From the NCBI GenBank assembly GCA_022113835.1, contig JAILWY010000010.1, positions 7,963,501 through 8,027,500 on the forward strand: a stretch of 64,000 bases of DNA, given 5' to 3'. The position numbers and the translations under genes were made by a program. This DNA is from Atopsyche davidsoni. Taxonomy: Eukaryota > Arthropoda > Insecta > Trichoptera > Hydrobiosidae. Shown one piece after another: positions 62,026-64,000 of the stretch. The notes under the pieces are model-generated. The model worked only from the letters and a program-made list of their open reading frames with translations. It searched no databases and was not told the DNA's origin. Numbering within the stretch: position 1 is the stretch's first letter; every line of letters begins with the position of its first letter.

Positions 62026-62128
62026 GTAAGTTTTAGCAATGTGATGCACTGCATAAACGCTTCTGCGTGCGTGCACAATATTTTTCAAGCTTATATCAAA
62101 GTATGTTTTACTTTATCTCCAACTTTCG

Positions 62129-62252
62129 TAAACAAATACACCTATACCTTGCTATACGGCCGGTCGTTATACGGCCTTTCGCTCTAACGGTCCTTTTCAA
62201 TTATGGCACGTTTTTGATATACGGCCTAAAATATTTCGCTACAACAGCCAAA
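62129..62252. mobile_element. Tigger/pogo-like terminal sequence in A3 5' UTR intron
   Basis: Reverse-oriented copy of the A1 segment: CACCTATACCTTGCTATACG, then GGCCTTTCGCTCTAACGG and GATATACGGCC. Confidence 0.4.
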
Positions 62253-62459
62253 AAAACTTTTTTTATACTCAAATGCACTGCTTAATGTCTGCAGACTCGA
62301 AAAGATCGGTTATTCAATAAGATCAGTATTTTCCCATTTGTACAATCAGCGTATTTTTTAATAATAATTGTTAACTTTTTAATCCCTTTATGTGACATGC
62401 TGAGTCGATGCATATTTTCATTTCAGATACTTGATCGAGATCTGGAACAATTATAAAAT

Positions 62460-63226
62460 ATGGATAAAGATAATATACCACAAGTCACAGGCGCCGAGGA
62501 TAGTGGTAAAGTGTTAATTTATATTAAACTAACTGGTCTGCAGTAATGCAGTATTTCAATTGTGAAATATAAATTTTGTTGTGTCTTCATTAAAATATTT
62601 TTTATCTCGATGTGACTCAATTTCATTACCCACATGTGTTTATTTGTGTTCTTTCTACCAGTAACTTTTAATGTTTAATAGTCTATTAAAAATGAAGAAT
62701 ACAATATTTAAGATTTCCTGACCTGAGTTTTAATTTTTCGATTAGTAATTTTGTTTATTTTGAAAATTCACAGTAGTTTGTATCTTTTACAAAACTTTTG
62801 ATTTTTTTTACAGAAGGAGCCTCAGCCCCGGAACCTGTGCCAATTAATATGAACTGGGATGAAGTAATGAATGATCTAGAAAAGGAGGTTATATTTGTAT
62901 ATTGACATTTAATTTGGCCCCTTATTACAAACTTGATGGCTGGTGGCCAGCAGCAATATCAATAAAACATTATCGAATACTTTAAATGTCTTCTATGTAA
63001 AATTTTATAAAATTATATAACTTACTTTCATTTTTTACAGATATATAATGAAGAGATTGCTGTTCTGCGCGCCGAATTAGAGATGAAAGATATAACAATA
63101 AGTAGTCTGCAGAAAGATCTCAAATTTGAAAAGGAGGATAATGCGTTTCATTTTAAAATGCTGGATGAGCTCAGAATGAAACATATCAATCTGAAAAGAT
63201 CACAGGAATCCATAAAAACCAGCGAG
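62460..63226 (+). CDS. Coiled-coil small protein A3 (partial in window)
   Basis: Exons 62460-62505, 62814-62887 and 63041-63226 match A1 exons 1-3 in length, phase and nearly all residues (second exon NMNWDEVMNDLEKE, third IYNEEIAVLRAELEMKD). Exon 4 is not in the window, because a piggyBac-like element begins 22 bp after the exon 3 donor. The last exon may lie beyond 64,000 on the far side of that element or may be lost. A3 is in inverted orientation to A1 and A2. Confidence 0.68.
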
Positions 63227-63248
63227 GTAAAGAAATATTATTATTTAA

Positions 63249-64000
63249 CACTAAACATACCACGTTTAGTACTTTGGTATAGAAAATGCGCATAATTTTA
63301 TCTTTTTTGCACATTTGACTTCATGACTTTTTCTAATTATACTAAGTAATACTAATTATTAAATATTCTATTATTTTTTTTTTCTATTGTGTATTTTTTT
63401 AATTATGCTTGAAGTATACCTATTACTACCACAACCGGTCAATTGACCGGAAGAACAATTTATCGCTTTATAAGGTTATCGTTTCAGAGAGTATTATGTA
63501 CATGCGTTTTCAACATATTGCATTCAGTTAGTTGCACATTTCTGCAAATACTATTGCGTAGTTAGTTCAATCAAGATAACCGTGAATCAGAAATTCAAGA
63601 ATTTGACTAAAATTTTAGATTGAAATTAGCATTTTAGTCCTGAATCCCGGTGTGTACCCAACATAATATTAATCTCAGAAGTTGGATACATAACATAAGA
63701 AAAGTAGACAAAAACTTAGAGTATTGGTAGGTAGCTTTTATTTTATTTTGATATCTTTACTCAATTACTAATACAGGTTACACTTTACTCAGAAAAAATG
63801 TCGAAACAATCAAGACAGTACAAGTTCTTAGAAGATATAAGTAATATTGACGAAGAGTTTTCGGAAATTGATGAAGATGATTTTTGTGAAAATGAAGATA
63901 TACAGGTTGAAAATGATCTATTAGTAAAGAATTTGAATGTACAGTTACTGACGATGAAGAGGAAAATATTGTGAATATATGTCGTAGACGAAAAAAAATG
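63249..64000 (+). mobile_element. piggyBac-like element (5' part; continues past the window)
   Basis: The element begins CACTAAACATACCACGTTTA directly after TTAA (63245-63248). Intact paralogs A1 and A2 read TATTTAATGACAATG at this place, so the insertion is at the TTAA expected for piggyBac. A 16-bp palindrome (CCGGTCAATTGACCGG) lies near 63,435. From 63,799 an open frame starts MSKQSRQYKFLEDISN and is strongly acidic, as transposase N-termini of this family are. It appears to shift frame near 63,940 to reach an EEEN…CRRRKK stretch. Catalytic residues lie beyond the window, so the family call rests on the TTAA site and the N-terminus. Confidence 0.65.

Noticed and set aside
1..64000. tRNA, rRNA or CRISPR features
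   Set aside because: No cloverleaf-like sequence with A and B boxes, no rRNA-like block and no regular repeat-spacer array was found by eye. A tRNAscan run would be needed to exclude tRNAs fully.

Overview
The window looks like nuclear DNA of an insect, probably a lepidopteran. It is AT-rich, has short GT-AG introns (70-290 bp in the left-hand genes) and carries mariner and piggyBac-type transposons. The order-level call is inference; insect or arthropod is safer. Intron-exon structures below were worked out by hand from splice signals, reading frame and comparison between paralogous copies in the window.

Left end (1-2,795, minus strand): most of a discoidin domain receptor tyrosine kinase gene (Ddr) in four exons. 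It has a signal peptide, discoidin and discoidin-like domains, a transmembrane segment and a nearly complete kinase domain, and it runs off the left edge. The kinase has three changes at normally fixed positions.

Centre (about 2.8-30.3 kb and 31.8-41.4 kb): long gene-poor DNA. It holds scattered GC-rich islands with TAATTA-type AT blocks (possible enhancers), small inverted repeats and MITE-like elements, a TA microsatellite, a 102-bp-arm foldback, a LINE-like remnant and degenerate tandem repeats. In this desert sits one unrecognised two-exon gene (30,569-31,742, minus), 367 aa, with a Ser/Pro/Ala/Cys-rich body and a hydrophobic, basic C-terminal segment.

Right third (about 41.4-64 kb): a cluster of a small-gene family that I do not recognise. 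Seven members share one architecture: a 46-nt first coding exon starting MDK-(D/E), a second exon of 59 or 74 nt, a coiled-coil third exon (usually 186 nt) and a short acidic last exon, with intron phases 1-0-0. Two A/B head-to-head pairs (A1/B1, A2/B2) lie in tandem units of about 6.0-6.6 kb and encode identical proteins. A diverged single gene (C) has an extra coiled-coil exon. A third pair (D/A3) is in inverted orientation. A mariner copy lies in D intron 3 with its TA duplication, and a piggyBac-like element starts exactly at a TTAA in A3 intron 3. The paired genes use mirrored untranslated first exons, so each pair appears to share a bidirectional promoter region.

The gene cluster is the most unusual content. 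Its function is not visible from sequence; short coiled-coil proteins that may homo- or heterodimerise is an inference.
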